Shown here: positions 1 through 9,176 of the stretch, piece by piece
Layout: every line of letters begins with the position of its first letter
Numbering within the stretch: position 1 is the first letter of the stretch
Assembly: GCA_019459325.1 (NCBI GenBank)
Contig: JAIBFA010000109.1
Location: forward strand, 1-52,210
Reading direction: 5' to 3'
Source of the DNA: Thiobacillus sp.
GTDB taxonomy: Bacteria; Pseudomonadota; Gammaproteobacteria; Burkholderiales; Thiobacillaceae
DNA: 52,210 nucleotides
Position numbers and translations under genes: made by a program
Notes under the pieces: model-generated
What the model saw: only the letters and a program-made list of their open reading frames with translations
Databases searched by the model: none
What the model was told of the DNA's origin: nothing

Positions 1-100
1 CCACAGGTCCTTTGCCGGTCTGCACCGAGATCGCGACGGCCTTGACGTCGCCGGTGGCGAACAATTGGAAACAACCCCCATGCCCCGGTAGTAGCACCCA
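1..100 (-). CDS. Unidentified partial reading frame at window edge
   Basis: Reading the minus strand from about 100 to the left edge gives an open frame of 33 codons (about WVLLPGHGGCFQLF, then ATGDVKAVAISVQTGKGPV) that looks coding and runs off the window. I see no start codon in this frame. On its upstream side it runs into the C-rich tract, where it would encode only glycine and arginine. I do not recognise the family; a MOSC-type start is one weak guess. It may belong to different DNA joined at the C-tract, so the link with the cassette array is not secure. Confidence 0.25.
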
Positions 101-137
101 GCGCCCCCCGCCCGCCCCCCCCCCCCCCCGCCCCCGC
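101..137. repeat. C-rich low-complexity tract with a 15-C run
   Basis: All 37 bases are C or G and only a handful are G. The longest run is 15 C at 115-129. It lies exactly where the variable hairpin part of an attC site should be. Runs of G on the opposite strand are a known failure mode of two-colour sequencing chemistry at strong hairpins, so this may be an assembly artefact rather than real sequence. Confidence 0.8.
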
Positions 138-155
138 TTGAATGATTGGTTGGGC
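131..155 (-). other. Truncated attC site (R'' end only)
   Basis: On the minus strand this begins with GCCCAAC, which fits the RYYYAAC core, followed by CAATCATTCAAGCGGG. That resembles the first arm of the isolated attC near 6.3 kb. It lies 25 bp past the stop of the cassette gene to its right, the expected place for that cassette's attC. The second arm (ending GTTRRRY) is not found in the remaining 130 bases; the C-rich tract interrupts the site. Confidence 0.6.
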
Positions 156-179
156 ATCATGCGAGATGATTGCAATGAG

Positions 180-653
180 CTAGCGCGTAGCATGATGAAT
201 GACTGGATCACCTTTCTTTTCAAGCTCTGGTCGCCAGAAGGTGACGTGCTCTGGGGAAAGGGAAGAGTCGTTACACAATAGCTGACGGGCTAGAAGCACC
301 AACTCGAAAGGACTCTTTGCGTCGGGTTGGTTCTGGAGCCGCTTGGATAGTTGAATCGCTAGCTCAGTAGGCAGCCAGAGTGTCGCTTGGAAGGACAGCT
401 TGTTTAGCAGATGTCGCTGTTCCCGCGGCATAGTTTCGCCCTGGGGTGTCTTCATGTATTCAGCGAGAAGGTCTGCTACGAGTTCGATTTTCTGCTTGCG
501 ATCAAGGTCGCGTTGGAATAACTCGAATTGCTGTTTGTACTCGTGCTCAATGGATGCCTTGAGTCGGGCAGTGATCCAACTTCGGCCCAAGTACGCAATT
601 GCTGCGACGGCCACGCCACTGGATAAGACAGCGGTCAAAATCGTTTCAAGCAT
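180..653 (-). CDS. Cassette-encoded membrane-anchored protein of unknown function
   Basis: A 157-residue protein. Residues 1-25 form one hydrophobic segment (LETILTAVLSSGVAVAAIAYL). A charged, probably helical region rich in Lys, Glu and Gln follows, suggesting an inner-membrane anchor with a cytoplasmic coiled segment. I recognise the general type (one N-terminal helix plus a helical stalk) as frequent among integron cassettes, but no function is known to me. No clear Shine-Dalgarno precedes the ATG, which is common in cassettes. The gene lies between a complete attC upstream and a truncated attC downstream, so it is the second cassette from attI. Its expression probably depends on a promoter near attI. 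Confidence 0.75.
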   Translation of the reverse strand: MLETILTAVLSSGVAVAAIAYLGRSWITARLKASIEHEYKQQFELFQRDLDRKQKIELVADLLAEYMKTPQGETMPREQRHLLNKLSFQATLWLPTELAIQLSKRLQNQPDAKSPFELVLLARQLLCNDSSLSPEHVTFWRPELEKKGDPVIHHATR

Positions 654-670
654 AGCGAGCTACCTCTGAC

Positions 671-757
671 GCCCAACGTTTGAGTTAACCGGCTGGACGC
701 CGCAGGCGGCCAGTCCGAGCGGAACGAAGTGGAGCGGTGTTGAACGAGTTGTTAGAT
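671..757 (-). other. attC recombination site (59-base element)
   Basis: On the minus strand the 87-bp site starts with ATCTAAC (RYYYAAC) and ends with GTTGGGC (GTTRRRY). Inside are the paired arms AACTCGTTCAAC and GGTTAACTCAAACG typical of attC, with a self-complementary GC-rich centre. It lies between the stop of the first cassette gene and the start of the second. As a single strand it should fold into the hairpin that IntI recognises. Confidence 0.9.
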
Positions 758-770
758 TGGAAAATCCTCA

Positions 771-1388
771 CTACGAACAACCTTTAAAGGTTTTATTTAA
801 TTTGTAGCCCCACTCATCGGGACTGCGCGGTATCGCTACCTGGAAGTATCCGTTACTAGTTTTTTCAACAGATTCGTTTTCTTGGGATATTTTGGCAGCA
901 GATTGGGGACTTCCTTTGCCAATACGATACTCATCGTAGAAAGCACTCAAATTGGTTTTTTTGAATTCTTTTGGAAATTGATCTGGACTAATTACTTCCC
1001 ATTTTTTGCCATCCAAACTTCTCATGAAAATATATGGGAAGCCTGCAATGCTGAATTCATTAATCTTCGCATCACACATCACGGGCTTCGCCACAACAAA
1101 CGCTATCCCATCCTTGAAATCAAGCATTATTGGCCCAAGTCCGAAGTCCCCCTCCCACTCCATCGTCTTGCCAGTATCAGGATACTTAGCCTCTATCTCA
1201 TAGGAAGTTGCCCGTCGATGCCCCAACTCTGCCGGAATACGTTCAACAGTCCGATTAACGATAATTGTTTGGCCCGAGCTCAGTAATGCTTCATCTTGCC
1301 AATGAATTGTTTCTGAGCATGCGCTTAGCAGGAGGCAAGAGACTAGCAAGGTTATTTTTACCGCGTCATATGCCATTCGGGTACCCAT
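771..1388 (-). CDS. Cassette-encoded lipoprotein of unknown function
   Basis: A 205-residue protein with a lipoprotein signal: after MAYDAVK comes a hydrophobic stretch ending LLLSACSE, where the Cys of LSAC would be lipidated. The mature part has no motif I recognise. The first ATG at 1388 lies 3 bp from the attI core; an internal ATG at 1376 (MAYDAVK) gives a more typical signal peptide and is equally possible. It is the first cassette after attI. The coding region is visibly more AT-rich than the chromosomal genes further right, consistent with acquisition from elsewhere. Confidence 0.75.
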   Translation of the reverse strand: MGTRMAYDAVKITLLVSCLLLSACSETIHWQDEALLSSGQTIIVNRTVERIPAELGHRRATSYEIEAKYPDTGKTMEWEGDFGLGPIMLDFKDGIAFVVAKPVMCDAKINEFSIAGFPYIFMRSLDGKKWEVISPDQFPKEFKKTNLSAFYDEYRIGKGSPQSAAKISQENESVEKTSNGYFQVAIPRSPDEWGYKLNKTFKGCS

Positions 1389-1502
1389 AAATCTAACGTA
1401 AAGTGTCCATCCTAAATGACGCTTTATAAACCGTCATTCGAGATTCAGTTTCAAAAATTGTGCTAGAAAACAATTTGTTATCAATTTTTAGGGCGTCCTA
1501 AC
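1389..1502. promoter_or_regulatory. attI region and divergent intI/cassette promoters
   Basis: At 1391-1397 the minus strand reads GTTAGAT, matching the GTTRRRY core where a cassette joins attI. A 7-bp inverted repeat, AATGACG (1415-1421) and CGTCATT (1432-1438) with a 10-bp spacer, lies within the region and could be an integrase or regulator site. The part next to intI is AT-rich and probably holds its promoter. I could not identify a convincing cassette promoter or LexA box. Confidence 0.55.
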
Positions 1503-2486
1503 ATGAACGCAAATGCGTCATTAACGCAGTCGCCACGGTTGCTGGACCAGGTACGGGGCAAGATTCGTCTCAAGCACTACAGCATCCGTACCGAGGAGGC
1601 TTATGTGGACTGGATTAAACGCTTCGTGCTGCATTTTGACAAGCGGCATCCTTCCGAAATGGGCGCTCGCGAGGTGGAGGCGTTCTTGACGCATCTTGCG
1701 GTGCAGGGCAGGGTGGCGGCGTCAACACAGAACCAGGCCAAGTCGGCTTTGTTGTTCTTGTATCGCGAGGTGCTCGAGCACGATTTGCCATGGCTCGAAG
1801 ACGTGGAGCGGGCCAAGGCGCCCAAGCGTCTGCCGGTGGTGCTTACCCAGGAGGAAGCGCAAACGGTATTGTCGAGGCTGAAAGGCACGCATTGGCTCGT
1901 TGCGGGTTTGCTGTATGGATCGGGCCTGAGAATCATGGAAGCGCTGCGGCTCAGGGTAAAAGATCTGGAATTCACGCGGGGCGAAATCTTGGTGCGTGAG
2001 GGCAAGGGATTCAAGGACAGGGTGACGATGCTGCCCGCGATGCTGGTTGAACCGCTCAAGGCGCACTTGAAACAGGTAAAAGTTTTGCACGATCAGGATG
2101 TCGCAGAAGGGTTCGGCGAGGTGTACCTGCCTTATGCACTTGACCGCAAGTATCCGAATGCGGCGAGGGAGTGGGGCTGGCAGTATGTGTTTCCCTCCAA
2201 GAACCGTTCTGTTGATCCGCGTTCGGGGCTAGTGAGGCGACATCATGTTCAGGATCAAGCGATTCAGCGGGCGATCCGCCAAGCGGTGCGCGACGCGGGA
2301 ATCGTGAAACCCGCAACGCCGCATACGTTGCGACATTCGTTTGCCACCCATCTGCTCACCAGCGGCTACGACATCCGCACGGTACAGGAACTGCTGGGCC
2401 ACAAGGATGTGGCGACGACGATGATCTACACCCATGTGCTGAACAAGGGCGGGCGGGGGGTTACGAGCCCACTGGACCGCTTTTGA
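1503..2486 (+). CDS. intI: Integron integrase (IntI-type tyrosine recombinase)
   Basis: A 327-residue tyrosine recombinase that excises and inserts cassettes at attI and attC. The N-terminal SAM-like core-binding domain spans about residues 12-95 and the catalytic domain about 110-315. Catalytic residues are visible: Arg143 (GLRIME), Lys171, His274 and Arg277 (PHTLRHSF), His300 (LLGHKD) and Tyr309 (MIYTHV). The stretch around residues 217-250 ([16 protein letters not shown] and following) is the extra segment that distinguishes IntI from XerC/D. All key residues are intact and the length is usual, so the enzyme is probably active. It starts at ATG next to the attI region and is oriented opposite to the cassettes. 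Confidence 0.95.
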   Translation: MNANASLTQSPRLLDQVRGKIRLKHYSIRTEEAYVDWIKRFVLHFDKRHPSEMGAREVEAFLTHLAVQGRVAASTQNQAKSALLFLYREVLEHDLPWLEDVERAKAPKRLPVVLTQEEAQTVLSRLKGTHWLVAGLLYGSGLRIMEALRLRVKDLEFTRGEILVREGKGFKDRVTMLPAMLVEPLKAHLKQVKVLHDQDVAEGFGEVYLPYALDRKYPNAAREWGWQYVFPSKNRSVDPRSGLVRRHHVQDQAIQRAIRQAVRDAGIVKPATPHTLRHSFATHLLTSGYDIRTVQELLGHKDVATTMIYTHVLNKGGRGVTSPLDRF

Positions 2487-2545
2487 ATGAACCGTTGCCG
2501 GCGGATGGGTTCTGATACTCAGGACGACTCCGGAGGCAATTCTTG

Positions 2546-3469
2546 ATGGCACACATTCCGAACGACACCCGCCGCAGGCTGCTGGGGGCCATCGTGGCGG
2601 CGCCTGTGCTTGGGCCGGCGATGGTCCGGGCACAGCAGCCACGCCGCACAACCCGCGCCATCCCGTCTAGCGGCGAGGCCATTCCGCTGGTCGGCCTGGG
2701 CAGCTGGATCACCTTCAACGTTGGCGACGACCGGGTAGCGCGCGACGCCAGCGCCGAGGTGATGCGCGCCTTCTTCCAGGCCGGCGGGCGCCTGATCGAC
2801 AGCTCGCCGATGTACGGATCGGCGCAGGAAGTCATCGGCTATGGCCTCAAAAAACTCGGCCGTCCGGCGAATCTCTTCGCCGTCGACAAGGTGTGGATTT
2901 CTGGCGGTGCCGAAGGCCGCGTGCAGATGGAAACCTCGCGCCGGCTGTGGGGCATTCCGCGCTTCGACCTGCTGCAGGTGCACAACCTGCTGTCGTGGCA
3001 GGCGCACCTGCCGACGCTGTTCGCGATGAAGGCGGCGGGTCAGTTGCGCTATGTGGGCATCACCACCTCGCACGGCCGCCGCCACGACGAGATGGAGAAG
3101 ATCATGGCCAGCCAGCCGCTGGATTTCGTGCAGCTGACCTATAACCTCATCGACCGTGAAGTGGAACAACGCCTGTTGCCGCTTGCGCGGGAACGCGGCA
3201 TCGCCATCATCGTCAACCGGCCGTTCCAGCAGGGCGCGCTGCTCGACCGTCTGGGGCGCCGGCCGCTGCCGTCGTGGGCGGCCGAGATCGACTGCACCAG
3301 CTGGGCCCAGTTCGCGCTCAAGTTCATCATTTCGCATCCGGCCGTCACCTGCGCGATTCCGGCCACCACCCGCGTTGCGCACGTGCGGGAAAACGTGGGC
3401 GCGGCGTCCGGCCGTCTGCCGGATCAGGCGATGCGTGCGCGCATGGCCGCATTCGTGGCAGCGCGCTGA
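2546..3469 (+). CDS. Exported aldo/keto reductase family protein
   Basis: A 307-residue protein with a twin-arginine-like signal (DTRRRLLGAIVAAPVLG, cleavage near residue 30). An aldo/keto reductase TIM barrel follows. It carries the usual opening VGLGSWITFNVG, the SSPMYGSAQEVIG segment with the conserved Tyr, the strand-4 Lys region (FAVDKVWI) and a QLTYNLIDRE segment. It probably reduces a carbonyl with NADPH; the substrate cannot be told. The ATG with GGAGG nine bases upstream decides the start. It overlaps the next gene by one base and lies 59 bp past intI, so it is probably resident chromosomal DNA rather than part of the integron. Confidence 0.85.
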   Translation: MAHIPNDTRRRLLGAIVAAPVLGPAMVRAQQPRRTTRAIPSSGEAIPLVGLGSWITFNVGDDRVARDASAEVMRAFFQAGGRLIDSSPMYGSAQEVIGYGLKKLGRPANLFAVDKVWISGGAEGRVQMETSRRLWGIPRFDLLQVHNLLSWQAHLPTLFAMKAAGQLRYVGITTSHGRRHDEMEKIMASQPLDFVQLTYNLIDREVEQRLLPLARERGIAIIVNRPFQQGALLDRLGRRPLPSWAAEIDCTSWAQFALKFIISHPAVTCAIPATTRVAHVRENVGAASGRLPDQAMRARMAAFVAAR

Positions 3470-4161
3470 TGTCGGAGTGGTGGACCTACGGTCCGCGCGA
3501 CCTGCTGCTGTTTTCGCAGCGCACGTATTACCGGCTGTTTGAGCTCTACAACCTCGAATGGTGGCCGCTGCAGATTGTAGCGCTCGCGCTCGGTGTGTCG
3601 CTCTGGGCGCTGTGGCTCAAAGGCGGCGAGCGGGCAGGGCGGGCACTCGCCGCGATCCTGGCGCTGTGCTGGCTGTGGGTTGCCTGGGCGTTCCACTGGC
3701 AGCGCTACGCCAGCATCAACCTGGCTGCCGGTTATTTCGCCTGGGCCTTCGTCGCGCAGGCACTGCTGCTGCTTTGGGTGGGCGTGGTGCGCGGGCGGCT
3801 CACGCCAGCCCCGGCCACCCGGCTGCAGCAGCGACTCGGCCCCGGCCTGCTGCTGTTCGCCGTGCTGATCTTTCCGTTGGCGGGGCCGCTGCGGGGGCGG
3901 AGCTGGACGCAGGCCGAAGTGTTCGGCATGGCGCCCGATCCGACTGCGCTGGCGACGCTCGGTGTCCTGCTGCTGGCCGGGGCGCGGCCGGCGTGGGCGC
4001 TATACCCGATCCCCGTGACGTGGTGCTTGATCAGCGGCGCCACGCTGTGGGCGATGGAAGCGCCCGACTTTGCGGTCGTTCCGCTCGCCGCACTGCTGGC
4101 AGTGAGCCTCGCAGCGGGCGGCGCCTTGATGCGTGCGGGATTGGGACGAGCTGGCGGCTAG
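3469..4161 (+). CDS. DUF6064-type integral membrane protein
   Basis: A 230-residue protein starting MSEWWTYGPRDLLLFSQRTYYRL, with about six hydrophobic segments and short loops. The opening with TYYRLFELYN is characteristic of the DUF6064 family, whose function is unknown. The ATG is formed by the stop of the preceding reductase gene (TGATG), indicating translational coupling in a two-gene operon. The pairing of an exported oxidoreductase with a small polytopic membrane protein suggests a joint role, but nothing more specific can be inferred. Confidence 0.8.
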   Translation: MSEWWTYGPRDLLLFSQRTYYRLFELYNLEWWPLQIVALALGVSLWALWLKGGERAGRALAAILALCWLWVAWAFHWQRYASINLAAGYFAWAFVAQALLLLWVGVVRGRLTPAPATRLQQRLGPGLLLFAVLIFPLAGPLRGRSWTQAEVFGMAPDPTALATLGVLLLAGARPAWALYPIPVTWCLISGATLWAMEAPDFAVVPLAALLAVSLAAGGALMRAGLGRAGG

Positions 4162-4217
4162 CGGATCGTATCGTGCGGCTGAGTGACCAGGCGCGCACCT
4201 GGCCACCCGAGCCGTTC

Positions 4218-4604
4218 TCACTTGATTTCAGCGCCTCTCGTTTCGAGAAGCGCTCTCAGGATCGATCGGTGACACCGGCTTTCGTCTTCGCAATAACAGC
4301 CGAGGGAGAAGTTGGCATGGTGCGAGAGCGCCGCGAGCAGATCCAGATCCCGCTTCGCTTCAGACGACTTCATTTCGGCAAGGAAGCGCCGCTTGAAGGT
4401 GCGCCAGGTTTTGTCGTCTGCCACAGGAAAAGCTTCCTTGAGGAGGGCTTCGCTCGGGGACAGGTTCGGAAACCACACGTCATACATGTTTTTCGACGCA
4501 TAGGCTTCTTTCCGCACACCGCGTGGGGGGCGCCGGACGGTTCCGATACGCAGCCCCTCGTCGTGTTCCCGGATGCTGCCCAGTCGTACGATCCGTATCG
4601 CCAT
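4218..4604 (-). CDS. DUF488 family protein
   Basis: A 128-residue protein from the ATG of MAIRIVRLGSIRE. The family fingerprints are visible: the VRRPPRGVRKEAYASKNMYDVWFPNLSPS block and the C-terminal CYCEDESRCHRSIL segment. DUF488 proteins are widespread and uncharacterised; the conserved CYC and RCHR residues suggest nucleotide or metal binding. The frame stays open 47 codons upstream, but that stretch lacks family similarity, so the internal ATG is preferred. It is convergent with the preceding membrane protein gene. Confidence 0.85.
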   Translation of the reverse strand: MAIRIVRLGSIREHDEGLRIGTVRRPPRGVRKEAYASKNMYDVWFPNLSPSEALLKEAFPVADDKTWRTFKRRFLAEMKSSEAKRDLDLLAALSHHANFSLGCYCEDESRCHRSILRALLETRGAEIK

Positions 4605-4762
4605 GGCATTGGTATCTAAGAAATGATGGGTCGATTTCTGATTCAAACCACGCTGAGTCACCGGGGGGCCAAGCCGCGACGATGACGCTGACCCCAAAAA
4701 ACATTTAAGTCGGGCCGCGGTCCGCGCGCTAAGGGTCCAGTTCAACGTCCCGCAACGCTTGC

Positions 4763-5281
4763 TCAGTAATGCAGGCTGATCTCCAGCCCCAGGTTTTGCC
4801 CGTCGTACTGAAAGCCGGCAGCAGAAAACGAAGGCGCGCCAAGCAAGCGTCTTGAATGGTTTGAAAAACCGTAGCCTTCCCTGGGGATGCCCAGCAGATT
4901 GGTGTCCAGCTTGCCGTTCATGTTTTCATCATGAATGACGGCAAGCGCATACGTTCCGGGCGGGATGTCCAGAAAGTCGCAACGCGCCTGGGTGTCACGA
5001 ATTTTGATCACCATGATATTGGTTGCGTAGCGCAGATACTCGATGGGGAAACCCTCTGGCGATTCGAAAAGCGCGCAGGCCACAGTTCCCGTGCTGTTCT
5101 TGATGTTCTGAATCTGCACGTGAATACCCGGGCAGGGTGATTGGGCAACGGCGAGCGCGGGAAGACTTGCAAACACGAGTGCCGCGAACCATGCGCAACA
5201 TCGGGTTGCCAGGGGCAGCCGTATCTGCGGGGTCCTGGCAGGGCAGGCGTTCGCTGACCTCAAAAAGCATGTTTTCTTCAT
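4763..5281 (-). CDS. DUF2141 domain secreted protein
   Basis: A 172-residue protein beginning MKKTCFLRS. The N-terminal export signal is long, with the hydrophobic part CAWFAALVFASLPALAVAQ and probable cleavage after AVA. The mature protein matches DUF2141: CPGIHVQIQNIKNSTGTVACALF, then PPGTYALAVIHDENMNGKLDTNLLG, a beta-sandwich family of unknown role. GAGG four bases before this ATG supports the start over the upstream TTG. It stands alone, followed by a non-coding stretch with no clear terminator. Confidence 0.85.
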   Translation of the reverse strand: MKKTCFLRSANACPARTPQIRLPLATRCCAWFAALVFASLPALAVAQSPCPGIHVQIQNIKNSTGTVACALFESPEGFPIEYLRYATNIMVIKIRDTQARCDFLDIPPGTYALAVIHDENMNGKLDTNLLGIPREGYGFSNHSRRLLGAPSFSAAGFQYDGQNLGLEISLHY

Positions 5282-5369
5282 GAATTCCTCGCCGCTCAAA
5301 TGTGCCTTTCCTCAATGAATCATAGTGCAACCCGGGGCTGCTTCCCGTGGTCGACAGCCAAGTCGAAAC

Positions 5370-6212
5370 TCATCGGGGCGACGCTTGCGGCGCGCCCGGC
5401 GGACTGGCGGGCTGGGTGATGTGGCCCGGCAGGGTCCCTATGGTTTGCTGAAGGCTCAGCATGCTGTCATGGCTCACTTGAATGACGCCGCGCCGGGGCC
5501 TGTCCAGGTCGATAATGAGGTAGACGACCAGGGCGATGAGTATCAACAGAACGAATGCCGCAAGGGTGACCCGATGCCCGGCAATTCCCGATGCATAGCC
5601 GAGCGTGGCCGTTGTCAGAACGATCGTCGCGATCATCAGGAACAACACGATTTCCGGCACCTGCCGGTTCAAGGCGGCATTCCGGGTGCTGGAGGTATCG
5701 ATGAGTTCATTCAGGGACTGGATGAAGAGCCCGCTTGTGACGACGCTCTTGTCCAGCTCCGCTGCCCTTACGGCATGGTTCCAGAGTTGTGCCTCCATCA
5801 ATTTCGCCTGGTGCAGCAGAGATTCGTGCAATTCGGGATCAGTGGCATCGACAAGGCCTTCCTGAATGCGAACATCCAGGTACTGGCGGAGCAGTGCCTG
5901 CACGTCATCCTGCATCCCCCCGGGAAGAAGTCGCGCCCTGAGATACGTGGTCCCGATGGCATTGGCCTCGGCCACGACCGTCTGGCTACGATCTTCATAG
6001 CGTTGCAGCGCCGCAGAAAAGGTGAAAGCCAGCAGCAGCGCCAGCAGCCCCAGCATCGAGACCAGAACGGAATTGGCTTGCGTGATCGCTTCGGCCACGC
6101 TCGCCTGTTTGCGACGGCCGCTTCGAAAGCCGATTTCCATGGCAAGCAGCATGAAAATGAAAAGACCCAATACGATCAAGGCGCTGCTTTGGCTGTACAT
6201 GATTTCTCTCAT
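5370..6212 (-). CDS. Four-helix membrane protein, DUF4239-like
   Basis: A 280-residue protein with two hydrophobic segments near the N-terminus (LIVLGLFIFMLLAME and SVLVSMLGLLALLLAFTFSAAL), a long soluble helical middle of about 110 residues, and two more near the C-terminus (EIVLFLMIATIVLTTAT and LILIALVVYLIID). This layout and the FTFSAALQRYEDR segment fit DUF4239 (bestrophin-like) proteins; the function is unknown. A start at 6200 (MYSQSS), preceded by GAGA, is an alternative to the first ATG. A degenerate attC lies 30 bp upstream, so this gene could be a former integron cassette. Confidence 0.75.
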   Translation of the reverse strand: MREIMYSQSSALIVLGLFIFMLLAMEIGFRSGRRKQASVAEAITQANSVLVSMLGLLALLLAFTFSAALQRYEDRSQTVVAEANAIGTTYLRARLLPGGMQDDVQALLRQYLDVRIQEGLVDATDPELHESLLHQAKLMEAQLWNHAVRAAELDKSVVTSGLFIQSLNELIDTSSTRNAALNRQVPEIVLFLMIATIVLTTATLGYASGIAGHRVTLAAFVLLILIALVVYLIIDLDRPRRGVIQVSHDSMLSLQQTIGTLPGHITQPASPPGAPQASPR

Positions 6213-6241
6213 GAAGTTATGGCTCTAATGGAGTGGGGGGC

Positions 6242-6301
6242 GCCCAAGGTTTGAGTTATGGGGCGCGCTTTGGCGCGACCCGCTTGAATGATGGGTTAAG
6301 T
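6242..6301 (-). other. Isolated degenerate attC site
   Basis: On the minus strand the 60-bp site opens with ACTTAAC (RYYYAAC) and the arm CCATCATTCAAGCGGG. It has a perfect CGCGCC/GGCGCG hairpin centre, the matching arm CCCCATAACTCAAAC, and it ends CTTGGGC. The end differs from GTTRRRY by one base (C for G), exactly next to the crossover point. It lies 3.8 kb to the far side of intI, with no cassette gene on its 5' side. Confidence 0.75.
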
Positions 6302-6359
6302 AACAATTCAGTCTCCATCCCGTGCATGCTGGCCGGCTGCCCCGGCCTTTCTGGCGTAG

Positions 6360-7417
<1,058 letters not shown>

Positions 7418-7604
7418 AGTGCCGGCCTGGGACAGGACGGTTTGACAGCGCCATCTGGAAGATGCCATGCAGGGGCGTTTGAAGCGGCGCGATCAATGAA
7501 GTCTGCACAGCCCTTTTTCGAAATGGGTTGGCTGAAAACTCGCTGGACGCCACGCTGCAAAAGGCTATAAAGACTGAACTCATTCCTTAATTAACAAGGA
7601 GACC

Positions 7605-7841
7605 ATGATGAGTTCGAACCTGAACGAAGTGGTGCTGCATCTGAAGGAAGCGCTGGACGACGATGCCCTGCACCAGATTGAAGACGGCGTGCGTCAGGAC
7701 GCGGGAGTGGTTTCGGTCGGGCACAACCCGGAAAACGCCCACATGATCATGGTGGTCTACGATTCCGAAACCACACGGGCGGTCAATCTGCTCCACACAT
7801 TCCAGGAGCGTGGGCTGCATGCGCAGGTCGTCGGCCTGTAA
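7605..7841 (+). CDS. Small protein, possible ferredoxin-like (HMA-like) fold
   Basis: A 78-residue protein preceded by AAGGAGA. Alternation of predicted helices and strands (NEVVLHLKEALDDDALHQIEDGV, VVSVGHNPENAHMIMVVYD, RAVNLLHTFQERGLHAQVVGL) suggests a beta-alpha-beta ferredoxin-like fold like that of heavy-metal-associated domains. No metal-binding CxxC motif is present. It stands alone, with 187 bp upstream and 338 bp downstream free of genes. The function is unknown. Confidence 0.7.
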   Translation: MMSSNLNEVVLHLKEALDDDALHQIEDGVRQDAGVVSVGHNPENAHMIMVVYDSETTRAVNLLHTFQERGLHAQVVGL

Positions 7842-8179
7842 AAACGCGGCTCTGGGCCGGGCCTTACTGGAAAGCAGCCCAATAGAATCGTGGGCCTGTT
7901 CCCGTCGCGGGGCGATGAGGTGGAGACAATTTAGACTGATAATATAATTAAATATCAACGTTGTGGATCGTGTTCTTAATGAAGTAAATGGTTTTGCTTC
8001 TCTGCTGGTCCTACTTGGAGAAGGTGGACGCGCCAAACCTGGCGGCGGTCCCACGAAATGCCAGTAATGGGGCGTCCGAAAACCCAGCATAATCAGGTGG
8101 CTACGGCACTACCTTCGGAATGCATCGCAATGAAATGTCCTTAGCATCCTTCAATCATGTTCATGCTGTGTAGCGCTGA
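7842..8179. other. Gene-free stretch with an AT-rich segment
   Basis: I see no convincing gene. A markedly AT-rich segment lies around 7930-7990, out of character with its surroundings. The first copy of a 50-bp repeat occupies 8027-8076. No clear terminator for the converging genes was found. Confidence 0.6.
8027..8076 (+). repeat. Imperfect 50-bp direct repeat, copy 1
   Basis: Matches the copy at 9177-9226 in the same orientation at 38 of 50 positions without gaps. The best-conserved core reads CGGTCCCAC, then AAAT, AGTAA and GGGGCGT. The two copies flank the FmdE-like gene. Confidence 0.8.
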
Positions 8180-9085
8180 CTACCGCTCAGGCACTTCCAC
8201 AACCGGCCTGCTGCGGTAGGGGTAGTTTTTCAGTCGCGTATCAGTACGCTCGTGCGGCTTGGCGACAATCTTGGCTGGGTCGATCCAGTCTTCCCATTTG
8301 AAGTTTTCGATGATCTGGGCCTGATAACTCGCTTCGAGCGGATGCTCGAGGATGTCGTTGATATGCGCCCATTGCTGGTAGCGCATGAGATCGACCTGAT
8401 AAGGCGTCGGCTTGCCGCCGGACTGCTTCACCACAGCCTTGAGCGCCTCCACATCCTTCATGGTAATCCTGGGTTGCCAGGCAACCTTGCCGGGCAGCAT
8501 GACCGGTTCGCCGGGGATGTTGTTGATGCCTGCTTTCCAGGTGGCGGCTACAGCGACATTCGTGTCCTCCCGGTAAAGGACGATGGCATGGCTGTAGCGC
8601 CTGTCCTTGAAGAATCCCAGGTTGCCGTATTGCAGCCGCGCGCCGGTGAGAAAGGCTACAGCATCAGACCAGCAGGGCGACTCGCCGCTGATGCCTCGTA
8701 GCACGCTGCGGTCGATGATGCCATCGGGGAACAGCGTCTTGAACGCCACCCAGGCAGCGTTCGCCGCGTGGCTCGTTCCCTCGCAATCGTGGCCGTGGAA
8801 ACGCACCAGATCCTTCAGGGTGACCGGGTAGGTGTAGGGATAATAACGACCTTGCGTACCCTGCGTGGCCAGCATCTCGAATACCGGCGCATACGGCCGG
8901 GCAACCATGGAGGCATACCAGGTCGGGTTGCGGTCAGGGGCTTCCACGCGGGTTTCGATAAAGATCGTTTCGCCTTCCTTGTAGGAAGGCTCGGCCCCGG
9001 TGGCGCTGGCCATGAAAAGCAGCAACAGTCCGAATGCCAGCCAGCGATCCGGGGAAAATGTAAATGTGCGTATGCAGTATTTCAT
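8180..9085 (-). CDS. Exported FmdE family protein
   Basis: A 301-residue protein with a signal peptide (about residues 1-31; LAFGLLLLFMASATGA, mature start near AEPSYKEG). The FmdE family hallmark FHGHDCEGTSHAANAAW, with His and Cys metal-binding candidates, is followed by GISGESPCWSDAVAFLTGARLQYGNLG. FmdE was named for formylmethanofuran dehydrogenase operons, but most bacterial members are unassigned and appear to bind metal. The ATG of MKYCIRTF with AAGGAG upstream is preferred over an earlier in-frame start. The gene stands alone between two copies of a 50-bp repeat, which suggests insertion as a unit. Confidence 0.8.
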   Translation of the reverse strand: MKYCIRTFTFSPDRWLAFGLLLLFMASATGAEPSYKEGETIFIETRVEAPDRNPTWYASMVARPYAPVFEMLATQGTQGRYYPYTYPVTLKDLVRFHGHDCEGTSHAANAAWVAFKTLFPDGIIDRSVLRGISGESPCWSDAVAFLTGARLQYGNLGFFKDRRYSHAIVLYREDTNVAVAATWKAGINNIPGEPVMLPGKVAWQPRITMKDVEALKAVVKQSGGKPTPYQVDLMRYQQWAHINDILEHPLEASYQAQIIENFKWEDWIDPAKIVAKPHERTDTRLKNYPYRSRPVVEVPER

Positions 9086-9176
9086 TGCAACTCCTTCCGA
9101 AAGGCAGAGCAATATGGGCTACACAGCTACTTCCTCGTGAGCCTGCCTTGTTTTGTATAGCAGGCTGAGTTGGTTC

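Larger units (their letters stand above)
131..2486 (-). mobile_element. Integron: intI, attI junction and two gene cassettes
   Basis: The arrangement is that of an integron. An IntI-type integrase is transcribed rightward, and upstream of it two cassettes are transcribed leftward, away from the integrase. They are separated by a full attC and followed by a truncated one. The strand given is the cassette orientation. The cassettes encode a small membrane protein and a lipoprotein, neither a resistance gene, which is usual for environmental or chromosomal integrons. More cassettes may lie to the left of the window. Confidence 0.85.
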
